Part shown: positions 42,148 to 50,538 of the stretch, in pieces
How the letters are laid out: each line of letters begins with the position of its first letter
Position numbering within the stretch: the first letter of the stretch is position 1
From: Amycolatopsis benzoatilytica AK 16/65
Lineage (GTDB): Bacteria > Actinomycetota > Actinomycetes > Mycobacteriales > Pseudonocardiaceae
Reading direction: 5' to 3'
DNA length: 64,000 nt
Assembly: GCF_000383915.1 (NCBI RefSeq)
Contig: NZ_KB912942.1
Location: 316,397 to 380,396 of the forward strand
Program-made: the position numbers and the translations under genes
The notes under the pieces: model-generated
The model's database searches: none
The model's input: only the letters and a program-made list of their open reading frames with translations
What the model was told of the DNA's origin: nothing

Positions 42148-42612
42148 ATGGCTGTCGAGGTCGGTTCGCAGGCCCCTGACTTCACGCTCAACGACTACAA
42201 CAAGCAGCCGGTCACGCTGTCGCAGTTCAAGGGCGACAAGCCGGTTCTGCTGGTGTTCTACCCGTTCGCTTTCAGCGGGATCTGCACCGGCGAGCTCTGC
42301 CAGCTGCGCGACGAGTTCGGCGACTACGACGGCAAGGGCGTCCAGGTGCTGGGCGTCTCCGTCGACACGCCGTTCTCGCTGAAGGCGTGGGCCGAGGTCG
42401 AGGGCTACCAGTTCCCGCTGCTGTCGGACTTCTGGCCGCACGGAGAGGTGGCGCAGAAGTACGGCGTCTTCAACGACCAGGCCGGCCTCGCGGTGCGCGG
42501 CACGTTCCTGATCGACACCGAGGGCGTCGTCCGGTTCGCCGAGGTCAACGCGCCGGGCGAGGCGCGCGACCAGGCGGGCTGGAAGAAGGCCGTCGAGGAA
42601 CTGACTGCCTGA
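42148..42612 (+). CDS. ahpE: AhpE-type peroxiredoxin
   Basis: 154 residues. Reduces peroxides via a peroxidatic Cys. Thioredoxin-fold motifs: GSQAPDFTLNDYNKQPVTLS, VLLVFYPFAFSGIC (Cys46) and LLSDFWPHGEVAQKYGVF, the last nearly identical to mycobacterial AhpE. M. tuberculosis AhpE is a 1-Cys enzyme; here a second Cys51 (GICTGELCQL) gives the C-x4-C spacing seen in Bcp, so an intramolecular disulfide may form. ATG 42148 with GGAGAGGAA upstream; 58 bp after the DUF3052 gene and probably co-transcribed. Confidence 0.94.
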   Translation: MAVEVGSQAPDFTLNDYNKQPVTLSQFKGDKPVLLVFYPFAFSGICTGELCQLRDEFGDYDGKGVQVLGVSVDTPFSLKAWAEVEGYQFPLLSDFWPHGEVAQKYGVFNDQAGLAVRGTFLIDTEGVVRFAEVNAPGEARDQAGWKKAVEELTA

Positions 42613-42622
42613 TCGTGCTTTC

Positions 42623-42649
42623 CGCCGGGACGGGTCTCCCGTCCCGGCG
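42623..42649 (+). terminator. intrinsic terminator between ahpE and tRNA-Val
   Basis: CGCCGGGACGGG, loop TCT, exact complement: 12-bp stem directly before the tRNA gene, 10 bp past the ahpE stop. Confidence 0.85.
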
Positions 42650-42652
42650 TCC

Positions 42653-42724
42653 GGGCGCATAGCTCAGCGGAAGAGCACTCGGTTTACACCCGAGCGGTCG
42701 CAGGTTCGAACCCTGCTGCGCCCA
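42653..42724 (+). tRNA. tRNA-Val (anticodon TAC)
   Basis: 72 nt. Acceptor GGGCGCA pairs with TGCGCCC; the D arm is GCTC-AGCGGAA-GAGC; the anticodon stem CTCGG/CCGAG encloses TTTACAC, giving anticodon TAC (reads GUA); the T arm GCAGG-TTCGAAC-CCTGC is standard. CCA is not encoded. It reads a rare codon in this GC-rich genome. Confidence 0.97.
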
Positions 42725-42939
42725 CCTCCCGGTACCTGCCGCTCGAGGCAGATGCCGCCATCGCGCCCTGGACGATGCGCGCATCGCGCGGAGGTGACCG
42801 CGCCTCACCAGTCTGTGCCGGGCACCAGCTGGCGGATCGACTGCCAAGCTTGCTCCGCTGCGGTGACCCGCGGCCGAAACGCTCGTCCCGACGTCCGGTT
42901 TGCCCTAAGCTTCCTTCGGATGTTCGGGGGCGAGGGCAG

Positions 42940-44043
42940 ATGAACAGGACACGCGCGGCACGCCGGATCGGCTGGACTCCGGGCGTGGCCGCCCTGCTGG
43001 CCTGCCTGGGCGCGGGCAACGTGCTCGTCGGCGCGAGCTTCTTCCGGGACGGGGCCGTCTCGTGGACACCGGTATACCTCGCGGTGCCGATCGCGATCGT
43101 CGCCGTGCTGGCGCTCCGCGCCGGGCGGGCGGCAGCGTCCCGGAAGTACGTGGAGCGCTCGGTGCGACGGGGCTGGGCCGGGATGTCCCCGTCGTTCCCG
43201 TTCACCCTCGTCGCCTGGGCGCTCGGCGGAACCGCGTTCGGCTGGGCGACCGGTGCCGTGCTGGTGTCGGTCAACGGAAACAATCCGGAGGCCCGGGCGG
43301 ATCTGCGGTGGGCAGTGGATTCGTCGCGGCCCGTCCTGCTGCTGTTCGTCGGTCTCCTGGTACTCGCCGCGGCCGGGTACTACTCGTGGCGGTTCCGGGA
43401 GCGCTACGAGCTGGGCCCGTTGGAGCAGGCGGGAATCGCGGTCGTGGTGCCGCCCGAGCCGCCGGGTCTGGCGAAGACGACCCGGATGTGGCTGGCCGGC
43501 ACGGCGGTCGATGCGTCGCTCTTCGCCGGAGCCATCGTCCCGCGGCTGTTTTCCGGCCATGACCGCCCGACCGCGGACGAGTGGCTGAAGGGCGGCTTCA
43601 CGGTGCTCGCCGGCCCGGCGGTGGTGAGCTTCGCGCTGCTCCTGCTGTTGTTCGCGAACTGGTCGACGCGCCATTCCGCGCTGCGTGCACTGCTGCGTCC
43701 GACTTCTCTCGCGGCGATCGGCCTCGTGTTGCTCGCCGTCGTGGCTGACCAGTCGCCCGACTTGGCGGTGGTCAGCAACGTCCTCGCCGTCGCCGGCACT
43801 CTGCTTGGCTCGGCCACCTGCATGAGCATCATGACGCACGGTGCCCAGCCGTGGATGGGCCTGTTCTACCTCGCCGGGAACTTCGTCTTCGGCTACTTGA
43901 CGGCACCGGACGGCGACTACGCGCTGCCGGTCGGCATCACCGGCTGGATCATCGCTGTGCTGGCCGCCGTCTACGCCGTCCGCGAGGCGCGCAATCACTA
44001 TCGGCATTGGACTGGCCTGGAGCGACCGCCGCTGGCGGCCTGA
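42940..44043 (+). CDS. polytopic membrane protein of unknown function
   Basis: 367 residues with about nine hydrophobic helices, e.g. VAALLACLGAGNVLVGASFF, VPIAIVAVLALRAG, SRPVLLLFVGLLVLAAAGYY, AVVSFALLLLLFANW and ITGWIIAVLAAVYAVREARN. No transporter motif is recognisable. ATG 42940 with GAGGG upstream. A perfect 15-bp hairpin terminator follows. It stands alone between tRNA-Val and a gene-free stretch. Confidence 0.8.
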   Translation: MNRTRAARRIGWTPGVAALLACLGAGNVLVGASFFRDGAVSWTPVYLAVPIAIVAVLALRAGRAAASRKYVERSVRRGWAGMSPSFPFTLVAWALGGTAFGWATGAVLVSVNGNNPEARADLRWAVDSSRPVLLLFVGLLVLAAAGYYSWRFRERYELGPLEQAGIAVVVPPEPPGLAKTTRMWLAGTAVDASLFAGAIVPRLFSGHDRPTADEWLKGGFTVLAGPAVVSFALLLLLFANWSTRHSALRALLRPTSLAAIGLVLLAVVADQSPDLAVVSNVLAVAGTLLGSATCMSIMTHGAQPWMGLFYLAGNFVFGYLTAPDGDYALPVGITGWIIAVLAAVYAVREARNHYRHWTGLERPPLAA

Positions 44044-44063
44044 GCCGGTACCGAAAGGTCGGT

Positions 44064-44099
44064 CTCCCGGGCCGGAGTCCCCCAACTCCGGCCCGGGAG
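44064..44099 (+). terminator. intrinsic terminator
   Basis: CTCCCGGGCCGGAGT, a 6-nt loop, then the exact complement: 15-bp perfect stem starting 20 bp past the stop of the membrane protein. Confidence 0.85.
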
Positions 44100-44427
44100 G
44101 GCCTTCGCGCTCGCCGGGCCTGCCCCCTCGGCAGTCCCGACTTCAGCGCCCCTTTGCGGGATACAAGTTCAGGAGACGAGGGACAGCGGCGTGGATACTG
44201 CGCCGATCGGGTGATCTCGCGCTCGGCTGACGGCAGCCAGGGCAGGCGATCGCCACGGGGATCGCCTGCCGCCAGTGCGCGCGACGGTGCCGCGGTTGGG
44301 CACAGCGGGCCGGCTCTGCCGCCTCGCTGTGATCCACGGCATCAAGTAACCATCTTGACCGGTGATGCATTCGGCTGCCACCGTAATAACCGCTCGAACA
44401 GGTTACGAATGCGGAGGAGAAAGAGTC
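44100..44427. other. gene-free stretch before the VOC gene
   Basis: 328 bp. A hairpin at about 44231-44263 (GGCAGGCGATC / GATCGCCTGCC, 7-12-nt loop) is the only clear structure. TTGACC at about 44355 resembles a -35 but no matching -10 is found at 16-18 bp. A strong GGAGGAGA precedes the next gene. Confidence 0.45.
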
Positions 44428-44871
44428 ATGGACCTCAAGCTGGAAATAGCGGTCATCCCGGTCTCGGATGTCGACCGGGCGAAGGAGTTCTACGAGCGGC
44501 TCGGCTTCCGGCTCGACGCGGACTTCCGCAGCGACAAGGGCCTGCGGGTGGTCCAGGTGACGCCGCCCGGGTCGGCGGCGTCGGTGATCTTTGGCGAGAA
44601 GCTGACCACCGCGGCGCCGGGCTCGGCGCAGGGGCTGCACCTCGTCACCGGCGACATCGAGCTGGCGCGCAAGGAACTTCTGGAGCGCGGTGCCGAGGTC
44701 GGCGAGCTGTGGCACGACGCCGACAGCATCTTCCACTGGGCCGGAGAGGCGAACCGCGTCCCTGGTCCGCACCCCGAAGCGGACAGCTACGGCACCTTCG
44801 CGTCGTTCGCCGACCCGGACGGCAACGGCTGGACGCTGCAGCAGGTCGTCAACCGGGCACCGGGCCGATGA
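44428..44871 (+). CDS. VOC-family protein (glyoxalase fold)
   Basis: 147 residues: MDLKLEIAVIPVSDVDRAKE, FYERLGFRLDADF, then LHLVTGDIELARKELLERG and FASFADPDGNGWTLQQVV, the two beta-alpha modules of a VOC monomer with possible metal ligands Glu6, His and Glu in the usual places. ATG 44428 has GGAGGAGA. It is coupled by ATGA to a 55-residue gene. The substrate is unknown. Confidence 0.9.
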   Translation: MDLKLEIAVIPVSDVDRAKEFYERLGFRLDADFRSDKGLRVVQVTPPGSAASVIFGEKLTTAAPGSAQGLHLVTGDIELARKELLERGAEVGELWHDADSIFHWAGEANRVPGPHPEADSYGTFASFADPDGNGWTLQQVVNRAPGR

Positions 44872-45035
44872 GCGAGACGCAGCGCGGGTTGGAGGACGCG
44901 CTCACCGAAGCCGCGCCCGGTCAATACGAGAAAGGAAACGCCGCCGGCGCTCGCGAGGAAGACTGGCCGCACTGGTACGCCGAGCATCTGGCGGAGACGC
45001 TGGCCAGTGGCGGATACTCGCCGTCCTGCTGGTAG
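44868..45035 (+). CDS. 55-residue small protein coupled to the VOC gene
   Basis: Begins MSETQRGLEDALTEAAPGQY and contains DWPHWYAEHLAETLASGG, an amphipathic helix with aromatic residues, ending in SCW. The ATG overlaps the VOC stop (ATGA), so translation is coupled. Similar short acidic proteins with a WPxWYA motif occur beside VOC genes in actinobacteria, from memory. Possibly a partner subunit; no function is known. Confidence 0.7.
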   Translation: MSETQRGLEDALTEAAPGQYEKGNAAGAREEDWPHWYAEHLAETLASGGYSPSCW

Positions 45036-45076
45036 TCCTGGGGAGGCCGGCCCGGCATCGAGCCGGCCGCGGTCGG

Positions 45077-46255
45077 TCAGCGGGCCAGCTTCGCCACCTC
45101 GGACACGAGCCGGTCGATCTCGTCCTCGGTGTTGTAGTAATGCACTGAAGCCCGGACCAGGTCAGGCAGGTTGCGCGCGGCGAAGTCGTATTGCGCCGAG
45201 GTCGCGTGCGTGACGCTGGTGTTGATTTTCGCGGCCTGCAGGTGCGCTTTCACCTGGTCCGCCGGGATTCCGTCGACGTTGAAGGTCACCAGGCCGCATT
45301 TGCGCGCGCCCGCGTCGTGCACGGCTACGCGGTCCAGTTCGGCCAGTCGGGACCGCAGCGTCGAACCGAGGGCGGTGACGCGTTCCTCGATCGCCGGCAA
45401 TCCCCATTCCAGTGCGTAGTCCACCGCCGCGCCGAGGCCGAGGACTGCCGCGAAATCGCGCTCCCACACTTCGAATCGCTTCGCGGTCGGGTCGACTGCG
45501 TACTCGTCCGGAGACGTCCACACCGCCGAATGCAGGTCGAGCATCGCCGGCTCCAGGCGATCGCGCAGCTCCGGGCGCACGTACAGCAGACCGGTCCCGC
45601 GCGGGCCCCGCAGGTACTTGCGGCCGGTGGAGCTCAGCGCGTCGCAGCCGATCTTCTCCACGTCCAGGTCGAGCTGGCCGGCCGACTGGCACGCGTCGAG
45701 CAGGAACGGGATGCCCGCCTCCCGGGCCACCGCGCCGATTTCCTCCGCCGGGTTCACCAGGCCGCCTTGGGTCGGCACGTGGCTCACCGCGATCAGCTTC
45801 ACCGACGAGTCGATGCGGCGGCGCAGGTCGGCGACGTCGAGCTGGCCGGTCTCGTCGTCGTCCACTACCTCGACCCGCGCCCCGGTGCGGCGGGCGATCT
45901 GGAGGTAGGCGATGGCGTTGCTGGCGTATTCGGCGCGGGCGGTGAGGATCCGGTCGCCGGGCCCGAACGGCAGCGCGTAAAAGATCGCCTGCCAGGAGCG
46001 GGTCGCGTTGTCGGTCAGCGCGATGTCGTCCGGCCCCGCGTTCAGCAGCCGCGCGACCGACGCGTACACGTCGTTCACGCGGTCCCTGGCCTGGTCGGCC
46101 GCCTCGTAGCCGCCGAGCCGGGACTCGGTGCGGAGGTAGTCGATCACGGTTTCGGTGACCCGCGCGGGCGGAAGGGACGAGCCGGCGTTGTTGAAGTGCG
46201 CGACTTCGGAGCTGCCGGGGGTTTCGGTGCGGGCGCGGTCGACGTCGAAAGCCAT
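45077..46255 (-). CDS. class V aminotransferase-fold PLP enzyme (cysteine desulfurase/EgtE-like)
   Basis: 392 residues. HFNNAGSSLPPARVTETVID at the N-terminus, VSHVPTQGGLVNPAEEIGAV, PLP-phosphate contacts in LLDACQSAGQ (Asp and Gln) and the Schiff-base Lys213 in SSTGRKYLRGPRGTG. No conserved desulfurase Cys loop is obvious, so it may be a lyase such as EgtE or an isopenicillin-N-epimerase-like enzyme rather than IscS/SufS. It has no SD; TATTCA with TTGCAC 17 bp upstream places the transcript start on the ATG. Divergent from a GntR regulator across a 45-bp gap. Confidence 0.88.
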   Translation of the reverse strand: MAFDVDRARTETPGSSEVAHFNNAGSSLPPARVTETVIDYLRTESRLGGYEAADQARDRVNDVYASVARLLNAGPDDIALTDNATRSWQAIFYALPFGPGDRILTARAEYASNAIAYLQIARRTGARVEVVDDDETGQLDVADLRRRIDSSVKLIAVSHVPTQGGLVNPAEEIGAVAREAGIPFLLDACQSAGQLDLDVEKIGCDALSSTGRKYLRGPRGTGLLYVRPELRDRLEPAMLDLHSAVWTSPDEYAVDPTAKRFEVWERDFAAVLGLGAAVDYALEWGLPAIEERVTALGSTLRSRLAELDRVAVHDAGARKCGLVTFNVDGIPADQVKAHLQAAKINTSVTHATSAQYDFAARNLPDLVRASVHYYNTEDEIDRLVSEVAKLAR

Positions 46256-46300
46256 ATAAACTGAATACAGTACGGCTTAACTGTGTGCAATACTTCTGAG
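46256..46300. promoter_or_regulatory. 45-bp divergent promoter region, both transcripts probably leaderless
   Basis: Minus strand: TTGCAC, 17 bp, TATTCA, then 6 nt to the aminotransferase ATG. Plus strand: TACAGT, 17 bp, AATACT, then 6 nt to the GntR ATG. ACTGAATACAGT (about 46260-46271) is a dyad that overlaps both promoters, so a single bound GntR dimer could block both. Confidence 0.6.
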
Positions 46301-46915
46301 ATGAGCAAGCGACTGCTGCGCGGCGAGCTCGTCGAGGAGATCACCGCGCGCGTCCTGGACGGGCGGCTGCCCGCGGACGCCCGGATCAACGAGGTGCACC
46401 TGGCGGCCGAGCTGGGCGTGAGCCGGACCCCGTTGCGGGAGGCGCTGATCGGCCTGGCCGACCGCGGGCTGCTCGTCGCCGCGCCGGGCCGCGGATTCCT
46501 CGTCGCCCCGTTCGACCCGGACGAGGCACGCCGGCTGTACCCGCTGATCGCCGAGCTGGAAGCGCTCGCGCTGCGCTGGACGTCGCCGCTGGAGCTCGCC
46601 TCGCTGCCGGACGCGCTGGATTCGATCGCGGACGAGATGACCGCGTCCGCCGACCTGCCCGCGACCGACGACCGCTGGCACGAACTGCTCACGTCCCGCT
46701 GCGCCAACCCGCATCTGCTGCGCTTGATCGAGCAGACGAAGCCGCTGCTGAAACGCTATGAGACGGCGTACTTCAGCGGCCGGGACCGGCTGGCGGAGAG
46801 CGTGGCCGAACACCGGGAAATCGCCGACGCGCTGCGAGCGGACGACTTGACGGGCGCGTCCGCGCTGCTGGTCCGGAACTGGGTGAAAGCCCTCTCCTAC
46901 CTGAAAAGGAGCTGA
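46301..46915 (+). CDS. GntR-family regulator (FCD type)
   Basis: 204 residues. Winged helix: LRGELVEEITARVLDGRLP, INEVHLAAELGVSRTPLREA and LIGLADRGLLVAAPGRGFLV. The C-terminal FCD all-helical ligand domain contains RWHELLTSRCANPHLL and AEHREIADALRADDLTGA, where His and Asp/Glu usually bind a metal and an organic acid. It is divergent from the aminotransferase and probably regulates it. The metallophosphoesterase follows 4 bp downstream. The GTG at 46283 is rejected as start because it overlaps the predicted -10. Confidence 0.9.
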   Translation: MSKRLLRGELVEEITARVLDGRLPADARINEVHLAAELGVSRTPLREALIGLADRGLLVAAPGRGFLVAPFDPDEARRLYPLIAELEALALRWTSPLELASLPDALDSIADEMTASADLPATDDRWHELLTSRCANPHLLRLIEQTKPLLKRYETAYFSGRDRLAESVAEHREIADALRADDLTGASALLVRNWVKALSYLKRS

Positions 46916-46919
46916 TCTG

Positions 46920-47681
46920 GTGCAGATCTTCGCGCACCTGTCCGACCTCCACCTCGACGGCGGAGAACGCGCGGACGCCCGCGCCGCCGCGGTGGTCCGG
47001 TACCTGCGGGAGCTCGAACATCCGGTGGACGCGGCATTCGTCACCGGCGACATCGCCGACCACGGCGAACCCGAGGAGTACCAGCGCGCCGCGGAACTGC
47101 TCGACCTTCCGTTCCCGGTCGTCTCCTGCCCGGGCAACCACGACGTCCGCGCGCCGTTCCGCGAGGTACTGCTGGGCGAACCGGCCGGTGACGGCCCGAT
47201 CAACCACGCGGTCGAGGCGGCCGGGGCGCTCCTGGTGTCGTGCGATTCGACGATCCCGGGCAAGGGCGCGGGCTACCTCGCCGACGAGACGCTCGCCTGG
47301 CTGGACGAAACCCTGTCCGGCCACGAGGGCCCGTCGCTGATCGCGTTCCACCACCCGCCGCTCGACGTCGGTGTCCCGCTCGTGGACGTCATCCGCCAGA
47401 CCGGCGAACACCGTCTCGCCGCCGTGCTGCGCCGCCATCCCGAGGTGGCCGCATTGCTGTGCGGCCACGTGCATACCGGTGCCGCGACGATGTTCGCCGG
47501 CGTGCCGTTGCGCATCGCCCCTGGCGTGGTCTCCGGATCGCTGTTGCCGGTGGAACCCGGTGCGGGCCGGGGCTGGGACGAAGGCGGGCCGCTGGACTTC
47601 GACGGCCCGCCGTCACTGCTGCTGCACGTCCTGCACGACGACGGCCGGCTGACGACGCATCACCGCACCGTCACGAAGTGA
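46920..47681 (+). CDS. calcineurin-like metallophosphoesterase (CpdA-like)
   Basis: 253 residues. The five metal-binding blocks are intact: HLSDLHLDG, VTGDIADHG, CPGNHDVRAPF, AFHHPPLD and LCGHVHTGA. The fold and order match CpdA-type cyclic-nucleotide phosphodiesterases, but the substrate range of this subfamily is wide. GTG at 46920 with AGGAG nine bases upstream, inside the end of the GntR gene. The 3' end overlaps the convergent hydrolase gene by 11 bp. Confidence 0.9.
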   Translation: MQIFAHLSDLHLDGGERADARAAAVVRYLRELEHPVDAAFVTGDIADHGEPEEYQRAAELLDLPFPVVSCPGNHDVRAPFREVLLGEPAGDGPINHAVEAAGALLVSCDSTIPGKGAGYLADETLAWLDETLSGHEGPSLIAFHHPPLDVGVPLVDVIRQTGEHRLAAVLRRHPEVAALLCGHVHTGAATMFAGVPLRIAPGVVSGSLLPVEPGAGRGWDEGGPLDFDGPPSLLLHVLHDDGRLTTHHRTVTK

Positions 47682-49296
47682 AGACCGGCAGAGTGATCCG
47701 TGACGGCCGGACAGCGTCGTGGAACACCTCGAACCGGTTCGGTGCACTGTTCACCGCGGACGCGACCGGTTCGCCGGTGCCGTGGTTGCGGGCGAATCGC
47801 GGGAACGCGCCGCCGGCGACCTGAACGCGCAGCCGATGCCCGCGCCGGAAGCGGTACGCGGTCGGATCGAGCTCCACTTCGGCCCGGACCACACCGTCGG
47901 CGTCGGCGGCCGGTGCGCCGGGACGCAGCCGCAGGATGCCGTCGGTGACGTTGCGCGAGCCGCCGCTGCGGTCCACGTCGCAGAGCCGGACGTACACGTC
48001 GGCATCGGCCAGTTCGGTGCGGACGTACACGGTCGCGGACACCTCGCCGATCACATCGAGATCGGCGGGGAGCGGTTCGCCGGTGAACACCAGCACGTCG
48101 TCGCGCGCTTCGACGGCGGAGTTGTCGCGCTGCTTGTTCTTGCCCATCAGCAGCGGTCCGCCGACCGCGGGCGTCGGATCCGCCGGGTCATAGGCGAACG
48201 ACGTCGGCAGGGCCTCGCCGGACACGGTTTCGCCGAGCCCGCCGACCGGCCGCAGATGCGCGGAGATGGGTTCCGACGGTGGTGGCCACTGGTCGAAGTC
48301 GAGCCAGGCAGCCGCCTGCTGCAGGAAGATCCGGACCGGCGAGCGGTGCAGGTGCGCACGGTCGCCGAGCAGATGCGCGCGCAGGAAGCCGATCTGGTCT
48401 TGTGCGATGGCGGGAAAGCTGGCCGGCTCGCCGTGTGACCACGGCCCGACGGTGATCCGCGGTGCCTTGCCGGCTTCCTGCAGAATGCGAAAATCGTTGA
48501 GCTGGGTCCGGATGAACAGGTCGTACCAGCCGGTGATCATGCTGACCGGCACGTCGAGACCGGCGACCTCGGCGCTGTGGTCCGACCTCCCCCAGAACCC
48601 GTCGCCCGGCCCGGCGTGCGCCGTGACGTCCTGAAGGAACTGGACCGGACGGCCGATCGCCGCGACATCCGCGCCCGCGATCGGCAACTGCGCCATCGCG
48701 GCGCGCGTGCGGCGGGTCTGCCGGGGGTTGGGCACGGCCGCGAACCGGTCCTCCTGGCGGCCGATCAACGCGGACCAGGACACCATGTTGTCCGCCGCCA
48801 GCACCCCGCCCGGGTAGAAGGTGCTGACGAATTCCGACGCGGTGATCGCCAGGCACATCGCTTCCAGCGGCGGGTCGAGGTACGGCCCGACCGCCCACTG
48901 GGCATGCCCGAGGTAACTGGCCCCGGCCATCGCGAGCCGCCCGTCGCACCAGGGTTGCCGGCGCAGCCATTCGGCGGTGGCGATGCCGTCCTCGCGCTCG
49001 TGGTGGAAGGGGCGGAACTCGCCTTCCGAACCGAAGGTGCCGCGGGTGCTCTGGAGGACGGTCTGCAGCCCGTGCCGAGCGAACGTCTCGCCGAACAGTT
49101 TGGCGAGCGGCCCGGTGCGCCCGTACGGCGTACGGATCAGCACCACCGGCCCGGAACGCAGTCCGACGGGCGCGTAGCGGTCGGCGATCAGGCGGACGCC
49201 GTCGGGCATCGGGATCCGGATGCCTTTGGCGGCCTCGGGCGCCGGGCCTTCGGCGGCGGGGAGGCCGAGCAGCCGGTCGACGATTCGGTTCAGCAC
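47671..49296 (-). CDS. CocE/NonD-family (X-Pro dipeptidyl-peptidase S15) alpha/beta hydrolase
   Basis: 541 residues. RIPMPDGVRLIADRYAP and VLIRTPYGRTGPL start the hydrolase domain; the nucleophile Ser is in MAGASYLGHAQWAV (GxSYxG), the acid in MITGWYDLFIRTQ and the His in WSHGEPASF. The C-terminal jelly-roll domain (from about residue 350) is the XPP_C module of cocaine esterase and X-Pro peptidases. The substrate is unknown. GTG 49296 without SD, 7 nt after TAGGTT (complement of 49304-49309): a probable leaderless gene. Confidence 0.9.
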   Translation of the reverse strand: MLNRIVDRLLGLPAAEGPAPEAAKGIRIPMPDGVRLIADRYAPVGLRSGPVVLIRTPYGRTGPLAKLFGETFARHGLQTVLQSTRGTFGSEGEFRPFHHEREDGIATAEWLRRQPWCDGRLAMAGASYLGHAQWAVGPYLDPPLEAMCLAITASEFVSTFYPGGVLAADNMVSWSALIGRQEDRFAAVPNPRQTRRTRAAMAQLPIAGADVAAIGRPVQFLQDVTAHAGPGDGFWGRSDHSAEVAGLDVPVSMITGWYDLFIRTQLNDFRILQEAGKAPRITVGPWSHGEPASFPAIAQDQIGFLRAHLLGDRAHLHRSPVRIFLQQAAAWLDFDQWPPPSEPISAHLRPVGGLGETVSGEALPTSFAYDPADPTPAVGGPLLMGKNKQRDNSAVEARDDVLVFTGEPLPADLDVIGEVSATVYVRTELADADVYVRLCDVDRSGGSRNVTDGILRLRPGAPAADADGVVRAEVELDPTAYRFRRGHRLRVQVAGGAFPRFARNHGTGEPVASAVNSAPNRFEVFHDAVRPSRITLPVFTS

Positions 49297-49342
49297 CAGA
49301 CCGAACCTACGCGGCCCGCGAGAGATCTGCCGCCGCTGAAGT

Positions 49343-49480
49343 CCGTGAGGGGGTCTTTGCGGACGGGGTTCCGCGGGGGTCCCCTGCCGGACTTGGGTTC
49401 CGTGAGGGGGTCTTTGCGGACGGGTTCCGTGAGGGGTCCCATGCCGGACCTGGGTTCCGTGAGGGGGTCTTTGCGGACGG
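49343..49480. repeat. 57-bp tandem array of degenerate repeat-family units
   Basis: CCGTGAGGGGGTCTTTGCGG occurs at 49343, 49400 and 49457, a constant 57-bp spacing. Each unit has two half-sites (CCGTGAGGGG and TTCCG-GGGGTCCC) of the same family as the 51-bp palindromes but with the symmetry largely lost. Confidence 0.85.
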
Positions 49481-49483
49481 GTT

Positions 49484-49534
49484 CCGTGAAGGGTCCCTTG
49501 ACGGACTTAGATTCCCGTAAGGGGCCCTTGACGG
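49484..49534. repeat. 51-bp palindromic interspersed repeat, copy 6
   Basis: CCGTGAAGGG to CCCTTGACGG with centre GACTTAGATTCC, exactly 51 bp. A further overlapping degenerate unit continues to about 49562, 32 bp before the asparaginase stop on the minus strand. Confidence 0.85.
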
Positions 49535-49593
49535 ACTTAGCTTCGCGTAAGGCCCGCCACGGACTCAGCGGAGGGCATGGCCAAACCGGCTTC

Positions 49594-50538
49594 TCAAGCG
49601 GCGAACGCGCTGGTCACCTTGAGTGCCGGATCCGCGAACGGCGCCAGCAACTCCGCATCCACCCCGGCCCGCGCCAATGCCGCGGCCAGCACCGCCGGTC
49701 GCGCCCGGTCTCCGCCGTCCGCGATCTTCAGCGCTACCGCGGTCCCGTCTGGCAACGCGGCCAGCTGCACTGCCTCGAACCCGTCCTTCGCGATCAGCCC
49801 CGGCACCGCTCGCATCAGCCGGGTCACGTCCCGGCGGGTGCCCGCGACCAAGTCCGGCCGCTCCCGGATTCCCTGCGCCACCAGCCCTTCCGGCGATCCC
49901 TCCGGCGCGACAGCGATTCGCGAAGCCGCCCGCGCCAGCCCTCGAAGGGACAGCGCGAACAGCGGTGCCCCGCATCCGTCCGTCGCGATCCGCGACACCG
50001 TCTGCCCGGTCAGATCCTCCACGGTCTCCCGCATCGCCACCTGCAGCGGATGCGCCGGATCGAGGTATCCGTCGACCTGCCACCGCTGCTCGCGGCACAC
50101 CGCCAGCATCGCCGCGTGCTTGCCCGAGCAGTTGTGCGCCAGCCGGGAAGGCTCCCGTCCGGATGCGACCCAGGCGTCGCGCTCCACCGGGTCGTACGGC
50201 AGATCCGCCGGATTCCCCAGGTCGTTCTCGGCGAACCCGCGGCTGGCCAGCACCGCGCCCGCCGCGTCGAGGTGTCGCGGCTCGCCGGAATGGCTGGCTG
50301 CCGCGATGGCGAATCCGGCCGGTCCGAGCCGCAGTCCGAGCCGGGCCATCGCGGTGGCCTGCAACGGTTTCGCCGTCGATCGCGGGTACATCGCCACCTC
50401 GGGGTCACCAGCCTCGAAGACGGTCGATCCGTCCGGGGCCAGCACCACCACCGAACCGTGGTGCACGCCCTCGACCATGCCGTCGCGCAGCAGGTGCACC
50501 AGCGGCACGTGCCGCGGTTCGCGCTCCTGCGGCGTCAC
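49594..50538 (-). CDS. L-asparaginase II family protein
   Basis: About 314 residues of the Rhizobium-type asparaginase II family (unrelated to AnsA/AnsB). Seen: [31 protein letters not shown] (serine-lysine active-site region), [20 protein letters not shown], and [11 protein letters not shown]. It would hydrolyse asparagine to aspartate and ammonia in the cytoplasm. GTG 50538 overlaps the permease stop by 4 bp, so uptake and hydrolysis are translationally coupled. Confidence 0.9.
   Translation of the reverse strand: MTPQEREPRHVPLVHLLRDGMVEGVHHGSVVVLAPDGSTVFEAGDPEVAMYPRSTAKPLQATAMARLGLRLGPAGFAIAAASHSGEPRHLDAAGAVLASRGFAENDLGNPADLPYDPVERDAWVASGREPSRLAHNCSGKHAAMLAVCREQRWQVDGYLDPAHPLQVAMRETVEDLTGQTVSRIATDGCGAPLFALSLRGLARAASRIAVAPEGSPEGLVAQGIRERPDLVAGTRRDVTRLMRAVPGLIAKDGFEAVQLAALPDGTAVALKIADGGDRARPAVLAAALARAGVDAELLAPFADPALKVTSAFAA

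Noticed and set aside
49343..49562. Possible CRISPR array
   Set aside because: The 57-bp units have no unique spacers between identical direct repeats, the repeats are imperfect and overlapping, and no cas gene is nearby.
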